A stretch of DNA of 64,000 nt from Planctomycetota bacterium (GTDB taxonomy: Bacteria > Planctomycetota > PLA2 > JAEUHO01): the NCBI GenBank assembly GCA_020631815.1, contig JACKGW010000007.1, forward strand, positions 146,258 through 210,257, written 5' to 3'. The notes below the pieces were generated by a model. The model saw nothing but the letters and a program-made list of their open reading frames with translations. It had not been told where the DNA came from and did not search any database. The position numbers and the translations under genes are program-made. Below, piece by piece: positions 17,530 to 27,178 of this stretch. Position 1 is the first letter of the stretch; each line of letters begins with the position of its first letter.

Positions 17530-19410
17530 ATGCCCCAGATCGGACTCGGCGTCACCATCGGCAGCCACTCGCTGCGCGGCGTCCTGCTCAAGCGCAAGGG
17601 CGAGGGCTTCGTCGTCCAGCGCGTCTTCGCGGACCGCATCAGCGACGAGACCACGCCGCTCGCCGGCCGCGCGCTCGCGGGCCGCGGCCTCAAGGGCGTA
17701 CCGGTCACGCTCGGCCTGACCGGCCGCGACGTGATCATCCGGTACACGCAGATCCCGCCCGTGCCCGAGTGGCGTCTCAAGACGCTCATGAAGTACGAGG
17801 TCGAAGAGGTCAGCTCGCAGAGCGGTGGCGACGTCTCCGCCGACTACCACAAGCTCACCCTGCCGGATCCCGACGGCTCCCGCGACGACGACACGGTGCT
17901 CGTGGCGTTGGCGCGCAACCGCCATCTGGATCGTCTCTCCGCGGCGCTCGGCAGCGGAGGCCTCAAGCTGGGCGAGGCCACGCCGAACAGCGTGGCGCTC
18001 TTCAACGCGTTCGCCGTCAACGCCACCTACCGCGAGGACGAGACGGCCCTGCTCGTCAACCTCGGCGCCGAGAACGTCGACATTGCCTTGCAGCGAGGCG
18101 GTGAGCTGCTGTTCGCCCGCAACGCCACGCCCGGCGGCAAGGCGTTCACCGAAGCCATCGAGCAGGCGTTCGCCACCACGTTCGGCAAGGCCGAGAAGAT
18201 GAAGACGTCCAAGGGCGACGTCACGCCGAAGGGCCAGGCGCGCTACGCCGACCCGACGGCCGAGAAGGTCGCCAACTCGATCATCGGCGTGGCGGGCCAG
18301 CTGTCGTCGATGATCCAGAGCACCATGATGATCGCGCGGGCGCAGACGCGCCTGCCGGACCTCAAGGTCGACCGCGTGGTGCTGGCCGGTGGTGGCGCCT
18401 CGCTGACGGGCTTGGACCTCTACCTCAAGCAGGCCATGGGCGTTCCCGTCGAGCGCTTCGACCCCTTCGTGCTGTCCGACCTGACGGGCTTGAGCGACGA
18501 AGAGCGTGAGCTGGTCACGTCCGCGCCGCACGAGTTCGCAGTCGCCGTGGGCTTGGCCCAGAGCACGCTGTCGCCGGCCGCGTTCCGCCTGGCCGTGCTG
18601 CCCGAGAAGGTCAAGCGTGCCCGCGACTTCGCCCAGAAGGGCGTGTGGGCCGTGGCCGCGGGTGCCGTGGCGCTGGGCGCGCTGTTCTTCCTCTACAAGG
18701 GCCGCAGCGATGCGGCGGCGGCCTACGACAAGGAGCGCAGCGCCGTCCAGCGCACCCAGAAGGAGGTGCGCGCCGAAGACGAGCGCCTGCGCCAGGCGCT
18801 CGGCAAGTTCCAGCAAGTGCAGGTCAAGCACCGTCTGCTGGCCGACATGGCGCTGCCCGGCGCGTTCTATGCCGAGGCCCTCGACCTGTTGGAGAACAGT
18901 GCCACCGAGCACATCTACCTCAACGAGGTCCGCCTGCAGGTGGACAAGAGCGTCAACACCTTCAGCTACCTCGTCGGCAAGGGCGGGTCGGCGAAGGGCT
19001 ACGAAGAGAGCAGCCGGACGGCGGGCGAGGTGCGCGAGCCCTGGGTGCAGATCGACGGGCGCGTCAGTGGCGGCGAGAACCCCTCGCGCATCTGGCAGGA
19101 GTTCGTGGAGACCCTGAACCGCAACAAGAGCGGCATCGTGGTCGAGACGGAGCAGGCGTTCAAGTCGGGTCCCTCGGGCCAGCCGGGGACCTTCAAGATG
19201 CGGCTGCGTCCGGGCGTCAAGCTCGAGCCGGCCACCGAGGGCGACGAGGGCATTCGCCAGGTGCTGCGCTACGTGGATGTGGACAACGCGGAGGAGCCGA
19301 CGGCGTTCGTCGGTCGCCGAGCGAATGGCGAGCAGGTCACCGTGCCGCTCGACAGCGTCAAGAAGGACCAGCGCGAAGAGCTGCTGAACCAGATCAAGAA
19401 CCGCCGGTAG
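17530..19410 (+). CDS. PilM-PilN-like fusion (actin-like inner-membrane assembly ATPase)
   Basis: 626 residues. About 1-345 matches PilM/GspL-cytoplasmic actin-like proteins: N-terminal LGVTIGSHSLRGVLL, then PVPEWRLKTLMKYEVEE, a NLGAENVDIAL phosphate-type motif and the VVLAGGGASLTGLDLYL adenosine motif. A transmembrane helix (about 372-392, GAVALGALFFLYKG) and a coiled coil (395-440) follow, then a PilN-like periplasmic ferredoxin-like region. PilM and PilN are usually separate proteins; GspL joins the same parts. AAGGAG lies 9 bases upstream of the ATG. It would form the inner-membrane platform with the PilO/GspM-like product of the next gene. Confidence 0.88.
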   Translation: MPQIGLGVTIGSHSLRGVLLKRKGEGFVVQRVFADRISDETTPLAGRALAGRGLKGVPVTLGLTGRDVIIRYTQIPPVPEWRLKTLMKYEVEEVSSQSGGDVSADYHKLTLPDPDGSRDDDTVLVALARNRHLDRLSAALGSGGLKLGEATPNSVALFNAFAVNATYREDETALLVNLGAENVDIALQRGGELLFARNATPGGKAFTEAIEQAFATTFGKAEKMKTSKGDVTPKGQARYADPTAEKVANSIIGVAGQLSSMIQSTMMIARAQTRLPDLKVDRVVLAGGGASLTGLDLYLKQAMGVPVERFDPFVLSDLTGLSDEERELVTSAPHEFAVAVGLAQSTLSPAAFRLAVLPEKVKRARDFAQKGVWAVAAGAVALGALFFLYKGRSDAAAAYDKERSAVQRTQKEVRAEDERLRQALGKFQQVQVKHRLLADMALPGAFYAEALDLLENSATEHIYLNEVRLQVDKSVNTFSYLVGKGGSAKGYEESSRTAGEVREPWVQIDGRVSGGENPSRIWQEFVETLNRNKSGIVVETEQAFKSGPSGQPGTFKMRLRPGVKLEPATEGDEGIRQVLRYVDVDNAEEPTAFVGRRANGEQVTVPLDSVKKDQREELLNQIKNRR

Positions 19411-19443
19411 GCCCACGGGGCACACGGCGGGGAGGCGATCCCC

Positions 19444-20394
19444 ATGGACGAGCTTTGGCAGCGCTACCGCACGTTCTGGACTCCGGTCCTGATCGGCGTC
19501 GGCGTGTTCCTGGTCGGCATCATTGCCGTCCACATCATCACCAAGGACCCCGAGGCGCAGAAGCGCGGGCTCATCGCCGACCAGAGCTCGCTCCGCGGCA
19601 TGAAGCGCCCGGAGCGTGGCGTGGCCGAACAGCTGCGCAAGCTCACCGGGGACCTCGACGCCCAGGCGACGTCGTGGGCCACGCGGCTCGACACGTCGCG
19701 TAGCGCCGGCGAGCAGCTGTTGGAGCAAGGTGTGGACCGCGCGCTCCGCGCCGCCATCCTCCGCGGCGCGAGCGACGCCGAAGCACGCGACACGGCGCGC
19801 TTGGCCGCACGCTTCGATGACGACGAGGTCGCGGCCGCACGGGCCGCGCGCAAGTTCGCCACCCTCAAGCCGCAGAGCATCGAGCAGCTGCGCTCGGGCG
19901 ATCCCAACGTCGCCTTCGGCGGCCTCAAGAGCGAGGTCTGGACCGCGTTGCGCGTACGCGCCAACCGCGCCGACATGGAGATCGCCGACGCCTTGGGCTT
20001 CGATGCCATCGCCTCGGTCAACCGGGCGACGCTCCCCGGCTGCGTGCTGAGCCTCGCGCTCGTTGCCGACCTTGCCGACCTCGCCATTCGTGGGGGCGTC
20101 AGCGCGTTCGACATGATCAAGGTCGGCCCCAACATCACCCCCGGCCAGCCGACGGACTTCGTGACGGAGTGGCCGGTCACGATCGCGATGGAAGGGCCCT
20201 ACGGCGCCATCGCCCGCCTTGTCGATCGCGTCACCGATCCCCAACACGCCGAGGCGCTGCTCGGCGCGACGCTCAAGCAGCCGGGTGGTCGTACGGGTCG
20301 TACGCCGGACGGCGTCGTGCGCTTCGAAGCCACGCTCGCCGCTGCCGTCGTCCGTCCTGCCGTCGATCTCGGCCTCGACCGGAGCGAGCAGTGA
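19444..20394 (+). CDS. PilO/GspM-like inner-membrane assembly protein
   Basis: 316 residues: short cytoplasmic start, one transmembrane helix (about 13-34, TPVLIGVGVFLVGIIAVHI), then a helical and mixed periplasmic domain. Size, topology and position after the PilM-PilN fusion fit PilO/GspM, though sequence similarity cannot be judged by eye. GGGGAGGCG lies upstream of the ATG. Assignment rests mainly on topology and synteny. Confidence 0.7.
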   Translation: MDELWQRYRTFWTPVLIGVGVFLVGIIAVHIITKDPEAQKRGLIADQSSLRGMKRPERGVAEQLRKLTGDLDAQATSWATRLDTSRSAGEQLLEQGVDRALRAAILRGASDAEARDTARLAARFDDDEVAAARAARKFATLKPQSIEQLRSGDPNVAFGGLKSEVWTALRVRANRADMEIADALGFDAIASVNRATLPGCVLSLALVADLADLAIRGGVSAFDMIKVGPNITPGQPTDFVTEWPVTIAMEGPYGAIARLVDRVTDPQHAEALLGATLKQPGGRTGRTPDGVVRFEATLAAAVVRPAVDLGLDRSEQ

Positions 20395-20447
20395 TGACCG
20401 GCTTCGTACTCCCCGGTTCCCTGACGGCCACCCTGGAAGGAGCTTCG

Positions 20448-23400
20448 ATGCTCGATGGCCTCTTGCAGGCCGTGCCGACGCTCGTCGTGGCGGGCGCCTT
20501 CGGCACGTTCATGCTCTACCTCTTGCTCGGCCTCTTGGCCCTGCCCGTCACGGCGGCGCTGGACAAGACGCTGGGCAAGGAGAAGGCGCTCCTGGTCTAC
20601 GCCGGCGCCCTGCTGCTCTTCACGATGTTCGTGATGGGCGGTGGCAGCGGCAACGCGCCCAAGGCCAGCCCGGGTCGCGAAGACAAGGTGCGGACGCCCA
20701 GCATCGCCCTGTCGGGTGACCCGTTCGCGCGGCCCGACCTCCTGGCCGGGGGCGTCCCGGGCGAAGGCGACCGTCGCAACGTGTTCCGCCGCACGACGGA
20801 CACGAGCCCGCTGCCCGCACCCGAGCTCGAGGCCCCGCCCTGGTACGAGCTCCCCGTGTCGCTGCCGCCGACCGTGCCGGGGCCGGCCCCGGGTGCGCGC
20901 TACGTGCTCCGCGGCGAGAAGCCGGTCATCGATCCCGAGGACGGCTCGGCGATCGCCACCATTCCCGACGCCATCTTCGCCGATCGCGTGCCGCAACCCG
21001 AAGAGGTCTACGACGTCATCGAGACCGCGGGCGGCAAGACGTTCGTGTACGTGCTCGGCGTCAACGACGGCTCGGGCTGGGTGCGCGAGGGCGAGCCGGG
21101 CTTCGAGGACGCCGTCTGGCGTCTGTCGGCCGGCTCCGAAGACGAACGCGCCAAGATCGAAGTCAGCATGGCCAACGTCGGCGACTCCAAGGCGGCGTCC
21201 AAGCTGCTGGCCCCGGAGGACGTGCTGAAGGCACGGCGCGGCAACCTCTTCACGCGCCGTCTCAACCCGGCCGTCGAGACGTTCCATCGCCGCGAGACGG
21301 TCGAGAACCGCTTCCGGGCCGCGCTCGATGGGGCGGGCCTCAAGTGGTCCACCTGGCAGTCCGCGCAGGACGTCGGCGCCTTGCGTCGCGCCGCGCAGAA
21401 GATGGCCGAAGTGGGCAAGACCGGGCAGGAAGCCGGGCTGGGCTGGTCGTACGCCGCCCAGCTGCTCGAGGTAGCGCTCCAGGAAGTCGATCGTGTGGGG
21501 GACACCGCGCGTCGCTCCGAGCTGCTGCTCGAGCTGCTCGATGCCTACCGCGCGCGCCACGACGAAGCGGCGCTCTTCCGCACGCTGGCGGCCTACGTGC
21601 GCGCCAACCCGGGCCGTCCGGATGGCTGGACGTGGACCGGCGACTTGGTGCTCACCCGGATGGGCGAGCCCGAAGAGGCGCTGCGCTTCTACGACCGCGG
21701 CATCGAGGCCCGCGCCACGTCGGCCGATGCCCACTTGGGCCGCGCGCGCGCGCTCGCCTGGCTGGGTCGTCAGGCGGACGCCTTGGCGGCGGTGGGTCGC
21801 GCCGGCTCCGACGCCGAGGCCCAGCTGCTCCGCGCCACGACCCAGCTGCGTCTCGGGCAGCTGCCGTTGGCCAAGAGCACGGTCGAGGCGCTGCTGTCGC
21901 GCGAGCCGAGCATGGCGGAGGCCATCCACCTGCGTGGCTGCGTGCTCTACGCCATGGGCGACCTGACCGCGGCGCGCTCTGCGTTCGAGCAGGCTGCCAC
22001 GCTCCAGGGCGGCGCCGCCGTGCGCGCCCAGGCCTGCTACGGCCTGGGGTTGACGTGCGTGCGCCTCGGCCAGGGCAAGGCCGCACACGACGCCTTCGAG
22101 GCCTGCAGCCGTGCCCTCTCGCAGGGCAGCGACCCGGGCCCGATGCCGGACGAGATCGTGTCGCCGGCCTTCGGCCACGCGTTCCTCGCGTGGTGCCGTG
22201 GCGACGACTCGGCCTTCGGCGACCGTCTCGCCGAAGCCCGTGACGAGGCGCCGCGCTCCAGCTACGTCGAGTTCTTCGCCGGCATGACGTCGGCGCTGGG
22301 CCACGACTACGCGTCCGCACTCCGCTCGCTGGACAACGCGGGCGAGCGGGCCGAGGGCTACGCCGAGCTCGACGGCTGGCTGGGGCGCGTCCACATGGCG
22401 CTGGGCGAGGCGGCTGCCGCCGTGCAGGCGCCCGAGAGCGAGGTCGCCGAGAGCTTCGACCGTTCGCTCGCCTTCCTGGGACGCGCCGCGGACCGCGAAG
22501 AGGCGCGCGACAAGAAGGCCTTCGGCATGCGTCTGCGTCAGGCCTTGGCCGCGACGGCAGCCACGCACCTCAACCGCAAGCGCCGCTTCCAGGACGCCAA
22601 GGACATCGTCAACAAGATCCTCTCCAAGGAGGAGCTGCGCGAGCAGCCCGCGGCGCTCTGCGTGCGCGGCTATGCCTGGTTCCAGCTGGGGGCGTACGAC
22701 GAGTCGGCCTACGACGAGTGCCTGCGCGACTTCCAGCTTGTCGTGGACACGGTCAAGGACGATCCGTCAAGCCCCTGGGCCACCTGGCTGACCTACGCGC
22801 GTGGCCGTCTGGACGACGTCAAGCGCTGGCGCTCCCTGGAAGAGAAGCGCGTGGTCTTCGAGGGCGTGTCCCTCTCCAAGGACTGGGAGCAGGTGGAGGG
22901 CAACGACGTCTCCATCAAGCTCGACGAAGGCACGCTGGTCTTCAAGGGACCCAAGGCCAAGAAGGACGGCCGCCTCGAGGACCCGACGGTCGCCGCATCC
23001 ACCACCAGCCTCTTCTCGAAGCGCTCCTTCGAGGAGGTCTCGTTCAAGATCACGATTCCCGGCGAGATCAGCGGCAAGTACCAGAACAACAACGTGTTCG
23101 GCGCGCAGCTGACCGTCGCTTCGCGCGGCGGTCGCGGCCGCTCGGCGGCTGCCGGTATCGGTGTCTTCAACGACCGCGGTCGCGTGGCCATCCGCGTGGG
23201 CGGTGGTCGCGAAGAGCAGTGGCGCGACGGTGAGGTCCACCGCCTGCTCGACGAGAACGGCAAGGAGATCGCGTGGCCGAGCAACGGCCCCGTCACGATC
23301 CGCTTCGTCCGCGAGGACCACGACGAAGGCCTGCTGGTCGTCTACCTGGACGACGAGCGCCTGATCGAGGACCGCATCGGCGGCCTCAAGCGCGCCGGCG

Positions 23401-23501
23401 GCGACATGCAGCTTTGGATCGGGGGTTACTCGACCCAGGCACAGCCCTACGATGTGACCGTGACCGATCTGCGCGTCATCCGCCAGAAGGGAGACCGCTG
23501 A
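20448..23501 (+). CDS. Membrane-anchored TPR protein with C-terminal LamG-like domain
   Basis: 1017 residues. Two transmembrane helices at about 10-37 and 45-64, a proline-rich linker, helical TPR repeats through about 790 (for example EEALRFYDRGIEARATSADA), then a beta-rich concanavalin/LamG-like domain (about 803-1010). The start at 20448 has an ideal GGAAGGAG box; an in-frame ATG at 20394 overlaps the previous stop and would add 18 residues. LamG/concanavalin folds often bind glycans or proteins outside the cell. Its stop overlaps the next ATG (TGATG), so it is translationally coupled to the major pseudopilin. The role in the machine is unknown. Confidence 0.85.
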   Translation: MLDGLLQAVPTLVVAGAFGTFMLYLLLGLLALPVTAALDKTLGKEKALLVYAGALLLFTMFVMGGGSGNAPKASPGREDKVRTPSIALSGDPFARPDLLAGGVPGEGDRRNVFRRTTDTSPLPAPELEAPPWYELPVSLPPTVPGPAPGARYVLRGEKPVIDPEDGSAIATIPDAIFADRVPQPEEVYDVIETAGGKTFVYVLGVNDGSGWVREGEPGFEDAVWRLSAGSEDERAKIEVSMANVGDSKAASKLLAPEDVLKARRGNLFTRRLNPAVETFHRRETVENRFRAALDGAGLKWSTWQSAQDVGALRRAAQKMAEVGKTGQEAGLGWSYAAQLLEVALQEVDRVGDTARRSELLLELLDAYRARHDEAALFRTLAAYVRANPGRPDGWTWTGDLVLTRMGEPEEALRFYDRGIEARATSADAHLGRARALAWLGRQADALAAVGRAGSDAEAQLLRATTQLRLGQLPLAKSTVEALLSREPSMAEAIHLRGCVLYAMGDLTAARSAFEQAATLQGGAAVRAQACYGLGLTCVRLGQGKAAHDAFEACSRALSQGSDPGPMPDEIVSPAFGHAFLAWCRGDDSAFGDRLAEARDEAPRSSYVEFFAGMTSALGHDYASALRSLDNAGERAEGYAELDGWLGRVHMALGEAAAAVQAPESEVAESFDRSLAFLGRAADREEARDKKAFGMRLRQALAATAATHLNRKRRFQDAKDIVNKILSKEELREQPAALCVRGYAWFQLGAYDESAYDECLRDFQLVVDTVKDDPSSPWATWLTYARGRLDDVKRWRSLEEKRVVFEGVSLSKDWEQVEGNDVSIKLDEGTLVFKGPKAKKDGRLEDPTVAASTTSLFSKRSFEEVSFKITIPGEISGKYQNNNVFGAQLTVASRGGRGRSAAAGIGVFNDRGRVAIRVGGGREEQWRDGEVHRLLDENGKEIAWPSNGPVTIRFVREDHDEGLLVVYLDDERLIEDRIGGLKRAGGDMQLWIGGYSTQAQPYDVTVTDLRVIRQKGDR

Positions 23502-24214
23502 TGTCAGCCCTGCCCCGTTCCCAATCCGTGTCCGTGTCCCGGAGCCGCGATCGGCGCCGCGAGCGCGGCTTCACGTTCATCGAGATCCTCATCGTCATGG
23601 GGATCATCTCCGTCCTGGTGGGCGGCGTCATCGTGGCCATGCAGATCTGGAACAAGAAGGGGCCCGAGTTCGCCACGACGCAGGTCGTGGCCAAGGCCCA
23701 GTCCATGATCCATGCGTGGAAGAGCAAGTTCGAGACCTACCCCCCGACGGACGTGAAGAACCTCCCCAAGTTCACCGGCTTCGGCGAGCCGGTGAAGGGC
23801 AGCATCAACAGGACCAACACCGGCATCGAAGCGCTCGTGCAAGCCCTCGGCTACCCGGGCTTCAAGAGCGACGCGAGCTGGGGCGACAACGAGCTGGGCA
23901 ACACGGACGAGGACCGCCTCGACAAGGCCATCGTCACGTCGGGCATTCCCGACCTCCGGGAGATCATCGACGCTTGGGGCAACCCGCTCGTCTACTTCCA
24001 TAGCGCCGACTACGCCAGCGCCGACAGCTCGCCGCACATCTACCGGCTCGGCAACGAGCCGTCCGACTTCTACGCCCCGGGGGACGAGGTCGAGGCCGCG
24101 CCGCATCGCGACGCCGACGGCCAGTTCCGCAACGCCAACACGTTCCAGATCTACAGCATGGGTCCGGACGGGCAGCCCAACACCGAAGACGACATGGGCA
24201 ACTGGACGAAGTAG
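23501..24214 (+). CDS. GspG-type major pseudopilin
   Basis: 237 residues, longer than typical GspG (about 140-150). The prepilin peptidase motif is RGFTFIEILIVMG with cleavage between G22 and F23 and the conserved Glu at +5. The N-terminal helix is followed by a globular domain with conserved G-type features: DAWGNPLVY and a C-terminal calcium-site signature (SMGPDGQPNTEDDMGNW). It would polymerise into the pseudopilus that drives substrate through the secretin. AAGGGAGA precedes the ATG; the start overlaps the previous stop. The arginine-rich leader of about 22 residues is long, as in the other pseudopilins of this operon. Confidence 0.93.
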   Translation: MSALPRSQSVSVSRSRDRRRERGFTFIEILIVMGIISVLVGGVIVAMQIWNKKGPEFATTQVVAKAQSMIHAWKSKFETYPPTDVKNLPKFTGFGEPVKGSINRTNTGIEALVQALGYPGFKSDASWGDNELGNTDEDRLDKAIVTSGIPDLREIIDAWGNPLVYFHSADYASADSSPHIYRLGNEPSDFYAPGDEVEAAPHRDADGQFRNANTFQIYSMGPDGQPNTEDDMGNWTK

Positions 24215-25437
24215 TGAGCGCACGCCCGGCCCCCGTCCGACGCTCGCGCGCGCGCTCGTCGCGCGGCTTCACCTTCCTCGAGCTGCTCGTGGTGATGGGC
24301 GCCATGGCCGTGCTCATGGGCCTCACCGTGGGCTACCTCGGTTCGATCGGGTCGGCGACCCAGCTGGACCAGGCCCGCGGCATCCTCGTGGAGACCTTCC
24401 GACGCTGCCAGACGGCCAGCGTCGGCGGCAGCCGGCGCGCGGTGGCCACGCTGGCCATGCGCACGACGGAGCAGGGGGCCCGCGTGCTTCGCGTGTCCGC
24501 GTCCATCGCGCAGCCCGTCGTCACGCACCAGTTCGAAGAGCTCGACGCGATCAGCGGCGGTCTTATCGGGCGGCCGACGGCCGTGGGCATCGCCCGCGGC
24601 AAGGGCTTCACCGGCTCCGCCGGCGAGTTCGTGATGGGCGGCCAGATCGACTACGGGCGCCAGTCCGCCTTCGCCATGACCGAGGGCTTCGAGCTCGACG
24701 TGCGCGTCAAGCCCGACTCGGGGGCCCAGCAGATGGTGCTGGTCGAGGGCAAGGGTGCCGACAACCAGGCCGTCTACCGCGTGGCCCTGGTGCGCGGCGC
24801 CATGGGTACCTCCGACTACGACGTCGAGGTGCGCCTGCGGGTCCGCAAGCCCGGTGAGAGCGCCCGCGAGTCCGACGGCAACGAGGTCCTCTACCGCACC
24901 AAGGACGCGCCCGTCCGAGCCGCCAGCGGCTCGCGGTGGCAGCGCATCGAAGTCTCTTGGCACGGTCTCGAGGCCTCGGTTCGCGTCAACGGGTTGGAGT
25001 CGTCGGTCACGGACGCACCGCGTGGTCGCTCCACGCGCCGCGACGCGAGCCTCGATGCAGGCGCGGCCGACGACGTTCGCGAGCTCGCCACGCCCTCCGA
25101 CGGCTTGGTGTCCATGTCGATCTCGAGCGCCTCGAGCGCCTTCCGCGGTCTGATGGACACGTTCCAGCTACGCGGTGTGTTCCGCAGCAGCGAGCTCCAG
25201 CGCGACCTGCCCGAGGCGCTGCTCTGTGAGAGCCCGCCGCTTCCGGTGCGCCTGGTCTTCCAGAACGGAGCCCTCGACCCGGACGTCCACGCCCGGGGTG
25301 TGGTGCTGCGCTTCACCGATCAGCAGGCGCCGGACGATCTCCCGCTCAGCATCATCGTCGGCATGAACGGCACGATCGACGCCCGCCAGGAGCTGGGGTC
25401 GTCCTCGGCCCCGGGCGCGGAGGGCAAGGCTCCGTGA
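24214..25437 (+). CDS. GspH-type pseudopilin fused to a LamG-like domain
   Basis: 407 residues, about twice the usual size. The prepilin motif is RGFTFLELLVVMG with Glu at +5. A short GspH-like segment follows, then a large beta-rich domain (about 145-325) with the pattern of LamG/concanavalin folds (FELDVRVKPDSGAQQMVLVE, WQRIEVSWHGLEASVRVNG). The GTG start overlaps the tag stop of the GspG gene by one base. A minor pseudopilin carrying a binding-type domain would place it at or near the pseudopilus tip; this is inference from topology. Confidence 0.85.
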   Translation: MSARPAPVRRSRARSSRGFTFLELLVVMGAMAVLMGLTVGYLGSIGSATQLDQARGILVETFRRCQTASVGGSRRAVATLAMRTTEQGARVLRVSASIAQPVVTHQFEELDAISGGLIGRPTAVGIARGKGFTGSAGEFVMGGQIDYGRQSAFAMTEGFELDVRVKPDSGAQQMVLVEGKGADNQAVYRVALVRGAMGTSDYDVEVRLRVRKPGESARESDGNEVLYRTKDAPVRAASGSRWQRIEVSWHGLEASVRVNGLESSVTDAPRGRSTRRDASLDAGAADDVRELATPSDGLVSMSISSASSAFRGLMDTFQLRGVFRSSELQRDLPEALLCESPPLPVRLVFQNGALDPDVHARGVVLRFTDQQAPDDLPLSIIVGMNGTIDARQELGSSSAPGAEGKAP

Positions 25438-26720
25438 CCGTCGCCGCAACCCCCGTCCGTTCCCCCGGCACGAACCGTGCACGGCGCATGCGCGCCTTCA
25501 CGATCCTCGAGCTGCTCGTGGCCATGGGCATCTTCTCGGTGCTCGGGACGATGGCCGTCTGGTTCATGCGCCAGAGCCTGGACATCTTCTACGCCGGCAC
25601 GCGTGAGTCGGCCGTCTTCGACCGCCTCGACTCGGGCCTGCCGCGCTTGCGTGCCGACCTCGAGTCGCTCTACGTCGGCGATCGCTTCACGCCGCCGCCG
25701 CCCCCGCCGACGGGCGAGCAGCTGCTGGCGGGCGCGCAGGCACCTCCTCCTCCGCCGCCGCCCGCCGTGCAGCTGCGCTCGGGGTTCATCACGCTGCGCG
25801 ATGCGACCGGTGCGCTCAAGGAAACGCCCATGTTCTACATGGCGTTCGTCGTCGCCTTGGGCGACGAGTGGGCGGACGACCAGCTGCGTCGCGGCGGCGC
25901 GGAGATCGTGCCCGAGCCCAAGGCCTTCACGCCCGAGACCATCGACGAGTCGGCGACCGAGCTCGTGTTCCGACCGCCGGGCGGGCTCATGGAAGTCTTG
26001 TGGATCGCCGTCCCTGATGACGCCGACCACCCCGAGACGCTCACGCTGTACCGCGGCTTCCGCTCGCCGGTGGGGGACCTCGAGAACACGCTGCTCGACC
26101 CCACGCACTTCGACAGCTTGGCCAAGATCCGCAAGGTGGCGCGCCCGGTCCTCACGGGCGTGTTGCACTTCGGCGCCGTCTGGCGCCGCAGCTTCGCGCC
26201 CAGCTGGGACGAGACCAGCACGATCGGCTTCGCGTCCGACGAGACGGCGCCCTACGTCGGCCGCGTCTGGGACAGCACGCGCGGCTTCGACACGAAGTTC
26301 CCGCTCACCAAGGGCGAGGCCAGCCGCATCGACGCGAGCGATGACATCTTCCCCGCGTTCGTGCGCCTCGAGCTGACGCTCCAGAGCGAGGGCACGTTCG
26401 GCTACACGCGCGGCGACGTCATGCTGGCCGACTCCGCCGACGCCAGCGACTTCAAGATCCGCGTGGCCGAGACGGACTCCTTCTTCGCGCCCGCCCTGGG
26501 CCGCGACACGCTGTGGCTCAAGATCGGCACCGAGTGGATGACCTACAGCCGCAGCACCATCGACATCGGCGCGCGCGAGGTGCGGGTCAACCGCGGGCAG
26601 CGCGGGACGAAGGGGGTCGTGCACCCGGCCCTCTCGTGGATCCACCTCGGCACCCCCGTGCAGACCGAGATGGAGCTCGTGTTCCGTGACCGGTTCGCCG
26701 TCCGGGGGAAGGGCCGATGA
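25434..26720 (+). CDS. GspJ-type minor pseudopilin
   Basis: 428 residues, about twice GspJ length. The prepilin motif is RAFTILELLVAMG: Glu at +5 is kept but the residue before the cleavage site is Ala rather than Gly, which prepilin peptidases can tolerate. Two proline runs (near 82-87 and 102-108) form a stiff linker after the N-terminal helix. The C-terminal half is beta-rich. The GTG start overlaps the previous stop (GTGA). GspJ normally joins GspI and GspK in the pseudopilus tip; no GspK is evident here. Confidence 0.8.
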   Translation: MTVAATPVRSPGTNRARRMRAFTILELLVAMGIFSVLGTMAVWFMRQSLDIFYAGTRESAVFDRLDSGLPRLRADLESLYVGDRFTPPPPPPTGEQLLAGAQAPPPPPPPAVQLRSGFITLRDATGALKETPMFYMAFVVALGDEWADDQLRRGGAEIVPEPKAFTPETIDESATELVFRPPGGLMEVLWIAVPDDADHPETLTLYRGFRSPVGDLENTLLDPTHFDSLAKIRKVARPVLTGVLHFGAVWRRSFAPSWDETSTIGFASDETAPYVGRVWDSTRGFDTKFPLTKGEASRIDASDDIFPAFVRLELTLQSEGTFGYTRGDVMLADSADASDFKIRVAETDSFFAPALGRDTLWLKIGTEWMTYSRSTIDIGAREVRVNRGQRGTKGVVHPALSWIHLGTPVQTEMELVFRDRFAVRGKGR

Positions 26721-27157
26721 GCGTGCCCACGCCCCCGGAGCCGGGCTTCCTGGCCAGCACCCCCCGCCGTTCCGGCGCCCGCGGCTTCACCTTCATCGAG
26801 GTCCTGATGGCCCTCGGGATCTTGGTCGTAGGCAGCGTCAGCATCCTGGCGTTGTTCACCTTGGGCGTGGATGCGCAGATCCGGCGGCGGGTCGAAGCCC
26901 GCCAAGCGCAGGTGCGACCCGAGATCGATGCGATCCTGCAGGCGGCCGTGGACGGTGCGAAGCCCGGCGTGGCGCCGACCCCGCTCAAGGGGGTGGGGCT
27001 TTCGGTCCCCGGCTACAGCCTGGACGTCGACTGGACGGTGGACGAGGGGCCGTCGCAGACGCCCATCGCCTTCCCCTTCCTCGTGTACCGGGGGGAGCGC
27101 GTGCGCGCCCTCGGTCCCCACCCCGTGCAACGGAGCCTATTCGATCCCGGTCGCTGA
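26717..27157 (+). CDS. GspI/PilV-type minor pseudopilin
   Basis: 146 residues, the normal size. The prepilin motif is RGFTFIEVLMALG with Glu at +5. Like other GspI/PilV proteins it has a small C-terminal domain. The ATG overlaps the preceding stop (ATGA). It is the fourth and last pseudopilin of the operon. Confidence 0.85.
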   Translation: MSVPTPPEPGFLASTPRRSGARGFTFIEVLMALGILVVGSVSILALFTLGVDAQIRRRVEARQAQVRPEIDAILQAAVDGAKPGVAPTPLKGVGLSVPGYSLDVDWTVDEGPSQTPIAFPFLVYRGERVRALGPHPVQRSLFDPGR

Positions 27158-27178
27158 CCTGGGAGGACGGAGCCCGCC

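Noticed and set aside
16999..20247. 1082-codon minus-strand open frame
   Set aside because: Antisense to the FHA and PilM-PilN genes; no signal peptide, motif or ribosome-binding site.
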